A stretch of 64,000 nucleotides of DNA, from IMG/VR virus record IMGVR_UViG_3300023172_000016, positions 1 through 64,000 of that record. The stretch is one strand, 5' to 3'. The DNA is from a virus. The notes under the pieces are model-generated. The model saw nothing but the letters and a program-made list of their open reading frames with translations. It was not told the origin of the DNA and made no database searches. The position numbers were made by a program, and so were the translations under genes. This document shows positions 7,844-15,853 of the stretch, piece by piece (the stretch's first letter is position 1; every line of letters begins with the position of its first letter).

Positions 7844-8797
7844 TTAAGCTAAGTTAGAAAGATCCTCAATATCAAACTTGCTCGAGTAAGCAAGTGCATT
7901 TCTATATGCTCTGCTACTTCCTATGTTTTTACCCCAACCAGCATTTGCATTTACCGCAGCACCTAATGCTTTATCAAATTCTGTAAAGTCATTAGGATCA
8001 TTATTTCCAAATTTCCTTTTGGAGTGCTTGCTACTAAGACCATTTACAAAATAAAGTGCATTTACTTCAGCAGCAATCTGAGGATCGTTTACTTTTTCTG
8101 GGTTGGCAACAATGTTTACGTTAGTACCATTAGCCTGAAGTAATTTGTTGTATTTCTCGTAATTTCCCTTGAAAGTCAATTGGTTAAAACCTCTTCCTCT
8201 ATATTTAGATCCGTCTCCTGGTCTTGTGTTTCCGTATCTGCCACCGTAAACTTTATCCCAAAAAGCATCTTCGTCCTTCTTTAGTTTTGTTAACTCCGCA
8301 TCGCTTAGTCCAGAAACCCTAGAACCAAATATTTTTCTGATCCTTTGGTTAGATGTGTTTTTATAAGATATTTCATCCTTTGGGATGAAATTAGATTCCT
8401 TTCCAATAACCGAGAGGATAGCTTTTTGGGTAAGCGGGTTTACTATACCATACTTATTAAGTGCATCTACGACAAGTTTTGCGTTTTGGTCTTTAGTGCC
8501 GCTGCCAACTCTTCTAATTTTAACGGTTCCCACTGTAGGGGTATCCACATTTTTACGTGGGGTGATAACAGAAGTTGCTGATGGAGTGCTATTTGTGTTA
8601 CTATTAGGGCTATACGTTGACTGTTTTTTAGTCCAATTTGTCCTATTTTTATAGTAGTCTATGAGGGTTGATCTAAGATCTGATGCTGCGGACGAATCAC
8701 CTTTTGTGATAGGAGCATCCTTTATTTTGTTCAAGAAGTTAGTTACCCGATTGTAATCAACATCTTCAAACACACTAAAAGTTTTGATTCTTCTCAT
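7844..8797 (-). CDS. GH19-like lysozyme/endolysin with capsid-targeting-like N-terminus
   Basis: 317 residues. The C-terminal 200 residues are a GH19 chitinase/lysozyme-type domain: a catalytic-Glu region GKESNF, then the GDGSKYRGRGFNQLTFKGNY segment that is diagnostic of GH19 endolysins. The N-terminus MRRIKTFSVFEDVDY resembles the T4 capsid-targeting peptide with a possible cleavage after VFE. A Ser/Thr/Asn-rich linker follows (residues 50-85). A GATATATAA box overlaps the gap before the start. It is likely a peptidoglycan-cleaving enzyme carried in the virion or used for lysis; the sequence alone does not separate these. Confidence 0.75.
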   Translation of the reverse strand: MRRIKTFSVFEDVDYNRVTNFLNKIKDAPITKGDSSAASDLRSTLIDYYKNRTNWTKKQSTYSPNSNTNSTPSATSVITPRKNVDTPTVGTVKIRRVGSGTKDQNAKLVVDALNKYGIVNPLTQKAILSVIGKESNFIPKDEISYKNTSNQRIRKIFGSRVSGLSDAELTKLKKDEDAFWDKVYGGRYGNTRPGDGSKYRGRGFNQLTFKGNYEKYNKLLQANGTNVNIVANPEKVNDPQIAAEVNALYFVNGLSSKHSKRKFGNNDPNDFTEFDKALGAAVNANAGWGKNIGSSRAYRNALAYSSKFDIEDLSNLA

Positions 8798-8800
8798 ATT

Positions 8801-8809
8801 TTATATATC
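8801..8809 (-). promoter_or_regulatory. GATATATAA late-promoter-like box
   Basis: Lies immediately upstream of the GH19-like gene start at 8797. The spacing is very short, so transcription from it would give an almost leaderless mRNA if it works like T4 late boxes. Confidence 0.35.
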
Positions 8810-8818
8810 AAAACCGAT

Positions 8819-9598
8819 TTACCAGGATTCTATACTGGGGTAATATTTTTCTGAGTCTATGAAAGGAAATTGATAAGCGTGCTCCCTGAGTCTTAATTCC
8901 ATATTTCTAACCTTTTTGTGATGGTCTGAGAATGTGACAAATTCCCTAGAAATCATCGGCCAGATTGTGTAGTTATTAGTAGGAATTTTTTCGGAGGTTA
9001 AAAAGTGATCCACATCATCTATGTTAAGTTCATGTCTTAGATGCATATGATCATTTACTTTGTCAAAGCATGTTGGTGAATAAACAGCAAAATTTATTGT
9101 GCTCGCCTGATTCCTTGGCTTTGCTAAATGGTCAGTGATAATTTCAATTTGGGAGTAGAAGTAATGATTACCAATTAAGACATCCCAGTCTTCGGGAATG
9201 TTTCTAAAAACAGATCCTAGTTTTTCTAACCAGCCGGTTGCCATTTCACAATCATCTTCAATAACTATTATGGGTTCACCAATTTCTTTGCTCTTTTTCA
9301 TACACTCTAAATGAGCTAGAAAAATTCCAGTGGGAGGGTCGCTATTTACGATTCCATCCTTTCTAGTTACATGAAAATGGTTTAGAATATCTTGGTTCTT
9401 GCTTTTAAAAATTTCCCACCTATCTTCTCTTTCCGGAAGGTTGATTACTAAAGCCCTCTTGGGCAATGGAATGGATTTTGTTTTGACAGCAAAAGAATCT
9501 CTAGAGTCGATGATTTTTTCAAGGTCTTTAACCTTATTATTCTCAGACATCTGGGAGAAGTGCCCAGGTCCAATTGTTGGTCCTAAGGGATTATTCAT
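8819..9598 (-). CDS. GT25-like glycosyltransferase
   Basis: 259 residues. RALVINLPEREDRWEIF and, after about 60 residues, GIFLAHLECMKKSKEIGEPIIVIEDDCEM are the hallmarks of glycosyltransferase family 25 (LPS/procollagen type), with EDD as the metal-binding acidic motif. It probably transfers a sugar to a phage or host surface polymer, or to DNA. It has a second GT25-type relative at 30661. No membrane segment; cytoplasmic. Confidence 0.75.
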   Translation of the reverse strand: MNNPLGPTIGPGHFSQMSENNKVKDLEKIIDSRDSFAVKTKSIPLPKRALVINLPEREDRWEIFKSKNQDILNHFHVTRKDGIVNSDPPTGIFLAHLECMKKSKEIGEPIIVIEDDCEMATGWLEKLGSVFRNIPEDWDVLIGNHYFYSQIEIITDHLAKPRNQASTINFAVYSPTCFDKVNDHMHLRHELNIDDVDHFLTSEKIPTNNYTIWPMISREFVTFSDHHKKVRNMELRLREHAYQFPFIDSEKYYPSIESW

Positions 9599-9607
9599 TT
9601 CTTTTGT

Positions 9608-10018
9608 CTATTCTTCCCAATCTGGATCCCTCCAGTCGTTATAAGAACCATCCAAATAGATATCTGTTTCCTGGTGAGTTAATAACCATTCATATTTGTC
9701 TTTAACCCAAACTTTCTCGGATAGTGGTATTTCTACCCTGGATTCTATTCTCGATCCGTCGATGAAACCCCCCAAGAGTGATTCAAGAGATTCTAAAATT
9801 TCTACAAGATCTTCGTCCGGTATGATTTTGCTGGATTCAGATTCGCAATAGATCTCTATTCTATTACTTTCATTCACCTCTAAGCAGTTTAGAAAAAGTT
9901 CTCTGGCATCTGGATCGACAATGAGCTTTCTTATCCTTCTTTTAGTACTTTCCAGATAACTTGGATTGAACTTGACTTTTGTTACTAAATCTATATGGTA
10001 AACACAATTTTCTAACAC
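9608..10018 (-). CDS. Hypothetical protein
   Basis: 136 residues from a GTG start, strongly acidic, with an N-terminal beta strand (CVYHIDLVTKVKF), a basic helix (SYLESTKRRIRKLI) and an acidic C-terminus (YNDWRDPDWEE). Family not recognised. It sits between the glycosyltransferase and RNase HII genes. Confidence 0.55.
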   Translation of the reverse strand: MLENCVYHIDLVTKVKFNPSYLESTKRRIRKLIVDPDARELFLNCLEVNESNRIEIYCESESSKIIPDEDLVEILESLESLLGGFIDGSRIESRVEIPLSEKVWVKDKYEWLLTHQETDIYLDGSYNDWRDPDWEE

Positions 10019-10054
10019 TGTTAAACTTTGCTTTTATTTGACTATATAACAAGT

Positions 10055-10624
10055 TTAAAAAATAGAATTTCCACTAATAAATCTCGAGCAAAAAGTTTTT
10101 CTGTGATGTTCAGTGAGTCCGTGTTTTTCAATAGAGTCTGTGTGAGCTTTAGAACCATATCCAGCGTTGCTTTCCCAAAGATATTCCGGGTAGAGTTTTC
10201 CTAATTCCTTCATTAGATTATCTCTTGTTACTTTTGCAATTATTGAAGCAGCAGATATGGATTGGACCTTGCTGTCGCCTTTTATAATGCATTCAAATGG
10301 GATTCCTTTGTGTCCTGGAAATTTGTCACCGTCTATTAATAGCTTAGAAGGTGTGGTATTTAAGTTATCTATGGCCTTTTTCATAGAAACAAAAGTTGCC
10401 TGTAGAATATTGATGCGATCTATCTCTTCCGGATCTGATGATCCAATTCCATAGCTGAGCGCATTTTCTAAAATTATCTGATAAGCCTCTTCCCTCTTTT
10501 TAGGACTTAATTTTTTGCTGTCTTTGATCAGTGGATGGACGAATCCATCCGGGAGAATAACTGCGGCAGAAATGACAGGACCTGCTAGACATCCTCTGCC
10601 TACTTCGTCAATTCCTGCTTCCAT
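10055..10624 (-). CDS. rnhB: Ribonuclease HII
   Basis: 189 residues from the ATG at 10624 (MEAGIDEVGRG). The frame extends 17 codons further, but that part is basic and lacks family similarity. RNase HII cuts the RNA strand of RNA-DNA hybrids and removes primers or misinserted ribonucleotides. The metal-binding D-E of GIDEVGRG, the IDGDK motif and the final SNAGYGSKAHTD...GLTEHHRKTF segment are all present. T4 uses an unrelated RNase H, so this copy is a distinct acquisition. It overlaps the upstream 63-residue gene by 17 bases. Confidence 0.95.
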   Translation of the reverse strand: MEAGIDEVGRGCLAGPVISAAVILPDGFVHPLIKDSKKLSPKKREEAYQIILENALSYGIGSSDPEEIDRINILQATFVSMKKAIDNLNTTPSKLLIDGDKFPGHKGIPFECIIKGDSKVQSISAASIIAKVTRDNLMKELGKLYPEYLWESNAGYGSKAHTDSIEKHGLTEHHRKTFCSRFISGNSIF

Positions 10625-10799
10625 TTTTGAGCATCTCCTTCTTAGCTTCACTAAGTGCCTGGTCATAGATAGCATCTCGGTCTATCCATGATTTCCCTTC
10701 CATTCGGAGTTCTTTTTGCCTTTTATTGACTTTCTCCATTACTTGGTCTTTAATTCCAAGTTCCCAAGCTTCCATTAATAGATCTTCGATGTAACTCAT
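10608..10799 (-). CDS. Small helical protein, unknown
   Basis: 63 residues, almost all charged helix (VMEKVNKRQKELRMEGKSW...ALSEAKKEMLKNG). It starts five bases downstream of the metallophosphoesterase stop and overlaps rnhB, so the three are probably translated from one mRNA. Not recognised. Confidence 0.5.
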   Translation of the reverse strand: MSYIEDLLMEAWELGIKDQVMEKVNKRQKELRMEGKSWIDRDAIYDQALSEAKKEMLKNGSRN

Positions 10800-10804
10800 T
10801 TTAT

Positions 10805-12349
10805 TTAAACATTTGCCATCAGGGTGGCTTTAATCCCATTCTCTGGATGTACTACATAAGCATGTAATGCTCTGGTAGATCCCTCATACCCGTGATTGTG
10901 GTGCCATCTATCGGATCCAGATAAACTAGGCATTTGGAATACCTTTACACCTTTAAAATCTTTTACCATCTCGTGGTGCAAGTGACCGGTGAAGAAAGCT
11001 CTGTGTTTGGTTTTTGCCCAAAGATCAGCTGCTTCGTTTGCCATCATGTAAGGCAGATCCTGTAACTTCATACCATCACCGTGTGTGAATCCCATCAAGG
11101 TGTTTCCGTAGCTGAAGTATTGGCGGAATTTGTGACATCTTATTACATTTACATCTTCGCAGTCTCTATAGTAAGCCCCCAGGTACTGTAACAAGACGTG
11201 GGAGAGCTTAAAATCATGGTTACCCGCAGTGAGGATAATCTCAACCTCAGCAACTTGTCTTAGCATATCCAAGAATTCAACCATAAGCTGCTGGCCCTCT
11301 ACCATAATCTGGATAAATGTGCCGTCACAATCCTGTGGAGTTCCTTTTGTTGTGGTTCCTCTCATTGTATCTACATGGAAAAAGTCAGAACCAACAGGAA
11401 CAATGATCTTTTCAATGTTATATTTAATGATATCCGGGATAAGCTCTTTTGTCTTTTGTAAGAGCAAGTCCCTTGCCATTTGTCTGTTATATTCTTCTCT
11501 TACCTCTCCAGACCAAGCGTATTTTCCATAATGTAAATCAAAGGGAGACATCACTAAAGCGTGTTTGTCTCCCTTTGGAAGGTCTAGCTTAGGTACTTTA
11601 TATTTTGCAAAAACGTTTTCAAGCTTCTCTGCAAGTGGGTTAAGGGTTAATCCTTTAAATGCCCACCAATTGTTTGCAGCGTCTTTGATAAGTTTTTCTT
11701 CTTGTCTAGTATATTTCTGGAAGAAAGAAAATTTCCTCTTCTGCAAAGCATCTTGAACCATCTCGTCTTCACCCCTTGAAAACATTTCCTCGTCTGTGTA
11801 AGGCTCTGAGTCGTGAGTCCATCCCATGATAGACTTAAGAGCAATGAAGATGTTTCTTGGGATTTCGAAATTTCTACAGATTTCATTGATGGTCTCTGGA
11901 GATCCGTCAAGATTAGAATATCTTGACTTCATATCTCTGACAATGGTTCCGGTGAACTTGTATGGTTTGTTCTTTATGTAAACTATGTAAAGGTCCTTGG
12001 ACTCGTCAAAATAGTAAGCAGAATTGTGTTTGTACTTTTTGTAAGCAGCTTGTGCAAGTTCCTTTTCTTCATTCTCCTCAATTTCTAGTTGCTCGTCGCT
12101 AATTTCGCTTTCCCTTTCAAACTTCTTTTGGATTTCTACTTCCAATTCTATGTTGTCGTCTTCTTGCGGTGTTTGTAGGTGTACTGAAATTGCTCTTCTT
12201 AAGCTGTCAATGTGTGAAGATCCGAGGTCTATTGAATTCTTTGAAACTATTTCTCTGGCTATTTCAGAGTGATTCAATCCTTGTTTAAATAACTGAATTA
12301 TTTGATCCTTAAACTTTTCAACTATTTCTCGGAGGGATAATTTGCTCAT
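10805..12349 (-). CDS. Calcineurin-like metallophosphoesterase with N-terminal HTH region
   Basis: 514 residues. The C-terminal 270 residues carry all metal-binding motifs of the family: SPFDLHYG (D-x-H), GSDFFH (a variant of GDxxH), GNHD and GHLHH. Residues 1-55 look like a helix-turn-helix (LIQLFKQGLNHSEIAREI type), followed by an acidic linker. Similar proteins are SbcD/Mre11-like nucleases or phosphodiesterases. The HTH suggests a DNA target, but no SbcC/Rad50 partner gene is in the window. The GSDFFH replacement of the usual GD keeps the Asp ligand. Confidence 0.75.
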   Translation of the reverse strand: MSKLSLREIVEKFKDQIIQLFKQGLNHSEIAREIVSKNSIDLGSSHIDSLRRAISVHLQTPQEDDNIELEVEIQKKFERESEISDEQLEIEENEEKELAQAAYKKYKHNSAYYFDESKDLYIVYIKNKPYKFTGTIVRDMKSRYSNLDGSPETINEICRNFEIPRNIFIALKSIMGWTHDSEPYTDEEMFSRGEDEMVQDALQKRKFSFFQKYTRQEEKLIKDAANNWWAFKGLTLNPLAEKLENVFAKYKVPKLDLPKGDKHALVMSPFDLHYGKYAWSGEVREEYNRQMARDLLLQKTKELIPDIIKYNIEKIIVPVGSDFFHVDTMRGTTTKGTPQDCDGTFIQIMVEGQQLMVEFLDMLRQVAEVEIILTAGNHDFKLSHVLLQYLGAYYRDCEDVNVIRCHKFRQYFSYGNTLMGFTHGDGMKLQDLPYMMANEAADLWAKTKHRAFFTGHLHHEMVKDFKGVKVFQMPSLSGSDRWHHNHGYEGSTRALHAYVVHPENGIKATLMANV

Positions 12350-12463
12350 ACTATCTTGTGTGATTTGCCCTTACGGTTTAGGTAAGGAATTTTCTAATAT
12401 ATGGGAGATTCTCAAAAAAATTTCGGCCTGTTTATCATTTATATAACAGAACTATTTTGTATC

Positions 12464-12495
12464 ACAAAAAAACGGGCTCAATTCCTTGAACCCGC
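12464..12495 (-). terminator. Intrinsic terminator
   Basis: On the - strand: cgggttcaa, GGAA loop, ttgagcccg, then a T-rich run. One G-U pair. It follows the 98-residue gene ending at 12519 and separates that transcript from the metallophosphoesterase. Confidence 0.8.
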
Positions 12496-12518
12496 TTAGT
12501 TATTAATCCCTGGAAATT

Positions 12519-12815
12519 TTACTCTTTGTCCTCTTTTGAAATTGCACCAACTATTTCCATTAGTCCTATCTCCTTTTCAAGTTCTTCAAAGTATTCTGTA
12601 ATGTACTTACATTTTTCATATTCCTCCGTGGACTCATAGTAATCAAGCAAAGATGTTCTAATCGCATCCCTTTTCTTGACAAGTCTTGGATGTAAAATTG
12701 CTTTTGTACCCATAGTCTCCATCCTTTGGATTGCGTTTTCGTAGATATTTCTTTCTAATTTTTTAGGTGCTTGGTCCAATTCCATTTTTTTATATTTGGG
12801 TTCCTGTCCGGTCAT
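12519..12815 (-). CDS. Small helical protein with YEKC/UVR-like motif
   Basis: 98 residues, nearly all helical. The C-terminal part STEEYEKCKYITEYFEELEKEI resembles the helix-hairpin UVR-type motif (acidic-x-Y-x-x-C/A-x-x-(I/L)). Four other genes in the window have the same Y-x-x-C arrangement, so this looks like a dispersed paralogous family. Function unknown; protein-protein contact is the usual role of UVR motifs. It overlaps the upstream family member by 26 bases and is followed by a terminator. Confidence 0.55.
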   Translation of the reverse strand: MTGQEPKYKKMELDQAPKKLERNIYENAIQRMETMGTKAILHPRLVKKRDAIRTSLLDYYESTEEYEKCKYITEYFEELEKEIGLMEIVGAISKEDKE

Positions 12816-12987
12816 CTTTTAAAACTTCAAAAAGGTCGTGGCATTTTTCATACTCCTCAAACTCTTCGAGAATTTCTAGACATTCCTTTGAATTTTCAAG
12901 CAAAGAGCTCTTTAACCCAAACTTTACAATATTTGAGTAAATTCCTAGTGCCCAGTTTAATTCATCTATAGTCCGAAGAGTTTTCAT
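12790..12987 (-). CDS. Small helical protein with YEKC/UVR-like motif
   Basis: 65 residues. The segment EILEEFEEYEKCHDLFEVLKDD repeats the Y-E-K-C helix of the next gene, which suggests tandem duplication and divergence. The N-terminal 35 residues (LNWALGIYSNIVKFGLKSSLLEN) are helical and unrelated. A TATATA box is located about 15 bases upstream. Function unknown. Confidence 0.5.
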   Translation of the reverse strand: MKTLRTIDELNWALGIYSNIVKFGLKSSLLENSKECLEILEEFEEYEKCHDLFEVLKDDRTGTQI

Positions 12988-13015
12988 GATTTCCCATTCA
13001 AACTATATATTTCAA

Positions 13016-13240
13016 TTAGCTGAGAAAAGAAAAAGCATTTACTTCCTTCTGGAAAGGAATTCCAGCACGATTTGGTGCATTATATTCAACCATAAGCATC
13101 CTATCTCCATCTTGGTTAGCATAAACGTTTAAAACCTTTACCGTGTTATTGGTTGCATTTTCCCTTAGGATGTCTCCTTTTGTGACCTTAATTCCGTTTA
13201 GCATTGCGGAAGTTGTCAAGAAATATTCTTTTGCGTCCAT
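13016..13240 (-). CDS. Hypothetical small beta-rich protein
   Basis: 74 residues. VTKGDILRENATNNTVKVLNVYANQDGDRMLMVEYNA looks like a small beta barrel (KOW/SH3-like). Not assigned to a family. It overlaps the upstream gene by 25 bases. Confidence 0.5.
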   Translation of the reverse strand: MDAKEYFLTTSAMLNGIKVTKGDILRENATNNTVKVLNVYANQDGDRMLMVEYNAPNRAGIPFQKEVNAFSFLS

Positions 13241-13533
13241 TTTTCAAATTCATTAATTAAAGTTTTAACCTCTGAGCAGGTTTCGTATCTTTCAAGCTCC
13301 TCAGACCAAAGAAGGTAATTTCTCAGGAATGTTCCATAATCTTCTTTCTTTATAATTATGGAATATCCTTCCTCATTCTCAAGGCCATCTTCGTCCAAGT
13401 GGAAAATGATAGAGAATGAATATTTCTTTTTTACCCCCTTCTTAATTTTTTGGTAAATGATCTGCCAAAAGGCATCCTTTTCGCCAAAGGACATTTCATC
13501 GCTAAAAATTAGATGGTCGTTTGGATCTTGCAT
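13216..13533 (-). CDS. Hypothetical protein with YETC/UVR-like C-terminal motif
   Basis: 105 residues. The N-terminal two thirds are mixed alpha/beta (FWQIIYQKIKKGVKKKYSFSIIFHLDEDG). The C-terminus ELERYETCSEVKTLINEFEKW carries the Y-x-x-C helix shared with four other small proteins of the window. It sits four bases downstream of the glutamine synthetase stop. Function unknown. Confidence 0.5.
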   Translation of the reverse strand: MQDPNDHLIFSDEMSFGEKDAFWQIIYQKIKKGVKKKYSFSIIFHLDEDGLENEEGYSIIIKKEDYGTFLRNYLLWSEELERYETCSEVKTLINEFEKWTQKNIS

Positions 13534-13537
13534 GTTT

Positions 13538-14608
13538 TTATTTTTCTAGTTCCACCTCCTCAACACCAGGAGAAAGAATGATGCCCATAAATGCTGTAAT
13601 TAGATAAGGGTCTGCATTGGAACCTGGCCTTCTATCCTCAAGATATCCTTTCCATTGTTTTGCAGTGTCCATTGGAATTCTAATCGACGCCCCTCTATCA
13701 CTAACACCCCATGAAAATTTCTCAATGTTTTGTGTCTCGTGATTACCAGTAAGTCTTTGATCATTATCTGAGCCATAGATTCTGATGGCTTCTTCGTGCT
13801 TATCTTCCATGTCTTTGAATATAGCCTCGAAGTAATCTTTTCCACCGGCAGTTCTCATCACCTCGTCAGAGAAGTTAACATGCATACCAGATCCATTCCA
13901 ATCTTCCTCTGCTCCCATGGGTTTGGGGTGATAGTCTACCTTTACCCTGTATTTTTCTGCAATCCTATTAAGGATAAACCTAGATACCCAAAGATCGTCG
14001 CCAGCGTTTTTATTTCCTTTAGAAAATACCTGATATTCCCACTGCCCAAGCATTACTTCTGCATTGGTTCCTGTAATGTTGATCCCACAAGATAAACAAG
14101 CGTCCATGTGTTCTTCTACAATTTCCCTTCCAGCACTATAAGGATGTCCTACTGAACAGTAGTATTTCCCTTGTTTTTCTGGTGCATCAAAGTTTTCAAA
14201 ACCTAATGGTCTACTTTCTTTTCTATTATGCCATCTTAGGACATATTCTTGTTCAAATCCAAACCAGTGTGTTTCCTCATCAACACTTACGGTAGATCTT
14301 GTATTGGTTTCGTGAGGTGTACCGTCTGGATTCATTACTTCGCACATTACCAAGTAGGAAAATCCGTTTCTTAACGGATCTTGGTAAAGCTTAACTGGTT
14401 TTAAAACACAGTCTGACGAGCTTCCTTCTGCTTGGTTAGTTGAACTCCCATCGAAAGACCATAATGGAATGTCTTCCAATTTTGGCATCATTAAAGTTAA
14501 TGGATTCTCTATCCCGTCGGGGTTGAAATCCAAGACTTTTACTTTCGACCTTAAATTAGGTTCTGGTTTATAACCATCTAGCCAGATGTATTCGAGTTTG
14601 ATTTTCAT
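13538..14608 (-). CDS. Glutamine synthetase, type II-like
   Basis: 356 residues. It joins ammonia and glutamate using ATP. Its length and motifs (IPLWSFDGSSTNQAEGSSSDCVLKP near residue 50, WFGFEQEY near 116, GTNAEVMLGQWEYQV, NGSGMHVNFS, then SWGVSDRGASIRIP and EDRRPGSNADPYL) are those of the compact type II enzyme (GSII, about 350 residues), not the 470-residue bacterial GSI. Catalytic Glu and ATP-binding Arg motifs look intact. A phage copy could raise glutamine supply for nucleotide synthesis. It is preceded by a hairpin with a TATATA loop, and it is followed immediately by a small gene. Confidence 0.93.
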   Translation of the reverse strand: MKIKLEYIWLDGYKPEPNLRSKVKVLDFNPDGIENPLTLMMPKLEDIPLWSFDGSSTNQAEGSSSDCVLKPVKLYQDPLRNGFSYLVMCEVMNPDGTPHETNTRSTVSVDEETHWFGFEQEYVLRWHNRKESRPLGFENFDAPEKQGKYYCSVGHPYSAGREIVEEHMDACLSCGINITGTNAEVMLGQWEYQVFSKGNKNAGDDLWVSRFILNRIAEKYRVKVDYHPKPMGAEEDWNGSGMHVNFSDEVMRTAGGKDYFEAIFKDMEDKHEEAIRIYGSDNDQRLTGNHETQNIEKFSWGVSDRGASIRIPMDTAKQWKGYLEDRRPGSNADPYLITAFMGIILSPGVEEVELEK

Positions 14609-14615
14609 GAATAAG

Positions 14616-14656
14616 TAATTATTTTTTTGCTCCTTGTTTATATACCAGGAAGCAAA
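14616..14656. repeat. Inverted repeat with TATATA loop upstream of glutamine synthetase
   Basis: T7-GCTCCT and AGGAAGC-A7 flank a short loop that holds TATATA. The arms match except for one bulged base. Neither strand has the stem-then-T-run order of a normal terminator, so a cruciform or promoter-associated hairpin is more likely. Confidence 0.4.
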
Positions 14657-14685
14657 AAAATTTTCGACTTATTTCTTAGAAAATT

Positions 14686-14874
14686 TTATGGCTGTTTTGA
14701 CTGAAGGTCCTCAGCTTTTTTGCTGAAATCTTCATATTGAATGATTTTCCCTGTTGTCCCCCTCTCTAAACCTAGGGATCCCTTCTCTGTGCCGAAGGTT
14801 CTTTCATCAAACCACCTGACAAAGTTGTCTACTGTTTTGAATTTCTTGTTGGGTTCTACTACTGGTAAAGACAT
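14686..14874 (-). CDS. Hypothetical small protein
   Basis: 62 residues, with VDNFVRWFDERTFGTEKGSLGLERG and a polar C-terminus. No recognised family. It is likely in one transcript with the upstream coiled-coil membrane protein. Confidence 0.45.
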   Translation of the reverse strand: MSLPVVEPNKKFKTVDNFVRWFDERTFGTEKGSLGLERGTTGKIIQYEDFSKKAEDLQSKQP

Positions 14875-14895
14875 AATGTTTTCTTTTTTATTGCT

Positions 14896-15276
14896 TTATT
14901 TATCAAGGAAAAACATTTTAGTCAAAATACCAACCAAAGCTGAAAATATAATCCAAATGATTTTAGTGACTGTTCCTTTCCATTTTACAAGCTCAACGTG
15001 TTCGAGCATCATCTCTTTAAAATCTTTCTCCTCCTCTTCCTGATTCTCCCTGTAGCGAGTGTTTTCATTGACCCTAACAATGACACCATCATCTGGATCG
15101 AGCAATTTTTTTTTTAGGTCCGATAGATCTTTCTTCATATCGGCCTGAGATTGCTTTAACTCCTCTATGTTCGTTTGAATAACTTTTAGCTCACCGTTCG
15201 GTAGCTGGCTTTTCATCTTAGACAGTTCATCTAAAATGTCCTTCATAAGATCCGTTACTTGATTTTTGTCTGTCAT
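14896..15276 (-). CDS. Coiled-coil protein with C-terminal membrane anchor
   Basis: 126 residues from the ATG at 15276 (MTDKNQVTDL). A TTG 33 bases upstream is possible but less likely. Residues 5-65 are heptad-rich coiled coil (DILDELSKMKSQL, LKQSQADMKKDLSDLKKKL); residues 100-122 form one membrane span (VTKIIWIIFSALVGILTKMFF). This architecture is like XhlA-type haemolysin/holin accessory proteins. The assignment is by architecture only. Confidence 0.55.
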   Translation of the reverse strand: MTDKNQVTDLMKDILDELSKMKSQLPNGELKVIQTNIEELKQSQADMKKDLSDLKKKLLDPDDGVIVRVNENTRYRENQEEEEKDFKEMMLEHVELVKWKGTVTKIIWIIFSALVGILTKMFFLDK

Positions 15277-15375
15277 CGCTCTAGTTTGGTTTATTCCCCA
15301 ACAACCCAAAATAAAGCTAATCTATATATCAGGTTATATCCTGACAAAGGAAGACAAAAGAAGGTAATGAAAATT

Positions 15376-15555
15376 TTATGCAGGCTCTAAATCGACCAGT
15401 GTACCCTCAACAATAATAAAGGAATCTACAGTTTCTTTGGGTGTATTTATAAGAAAAAAACCATAGCAACCCTTTTTATTCACAGAATCCTTCATAATGG
15501 TAGATCCATAGAATCTTATTAAAGCACAGGTTTCCAAATGCGCTTGAGCTGTCAT
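15376..15555 (-). CDS. Hypothetical small protein
   Basis: 59 residues from the ATG at 15555; the frame extends upstream only through a TTG abutting the previous stop. A mixed beta protein (GCYGFFLINTPKETVDSFIIVEGTLVDLEPA). Not recognised. Confidence 0.45.
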   Translation of the reverse strand: MTAQAHLETCALIRFYGSTIMKDSVNKKGCYGFFLINTPKETVDSFIIVEGTLVDLEPA

Positions 15556-15576
15556 AGTTTTAATAGCAATTTTCAA

Positions 15577-15852
15577 CTATTCAAGGATCTCTCTGGAAAC
15601 ATCATCGATATGAACAACAATATATTCATTTGCCTCCGTTATGTGTAGCAGTACCTCCTCAGATGAAAGACTTCCTATCAGAGTAGAATTTTCTCCCTCA
15701 AAGGAAAAGTTTGTTTCAAGGTGTGAGGCTTCAAGTTTAGATCTCCTCATCCATTTACTTTGATTTCTTACGAAAAGATCAGCATAGTACTTTCTCATGG
15801 AGTCTGTGGGCTTCTTAATTTTTCTTCTCCTTTTTCCTGATAAATTTGCCAT
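15577..15852 (-). CDS. Hypothetical basic-then-acidic protein
   Basis: 91 residues. The N-terminus is very basic (SGKRRRKIKKPTDSMRKYY), then there is a mixed region ending in EYIVVHIDDVSREILE. A nucleic-acid contact by the basic segment is possible. Not recognised. Its start lies two bases from the stop of the upstream glycosyltransferase. Confidence 0.45.
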   Translation of the reverse strand: MANLSGKRRRKIKKPTDSMRKYYADLFVRNQSKWMRRSKLEASHLETNFSFEGENSTLIGSLSSEEVLLHITEANEYIVVHIDDVSREILE

Positions 15853-15853
15853 T

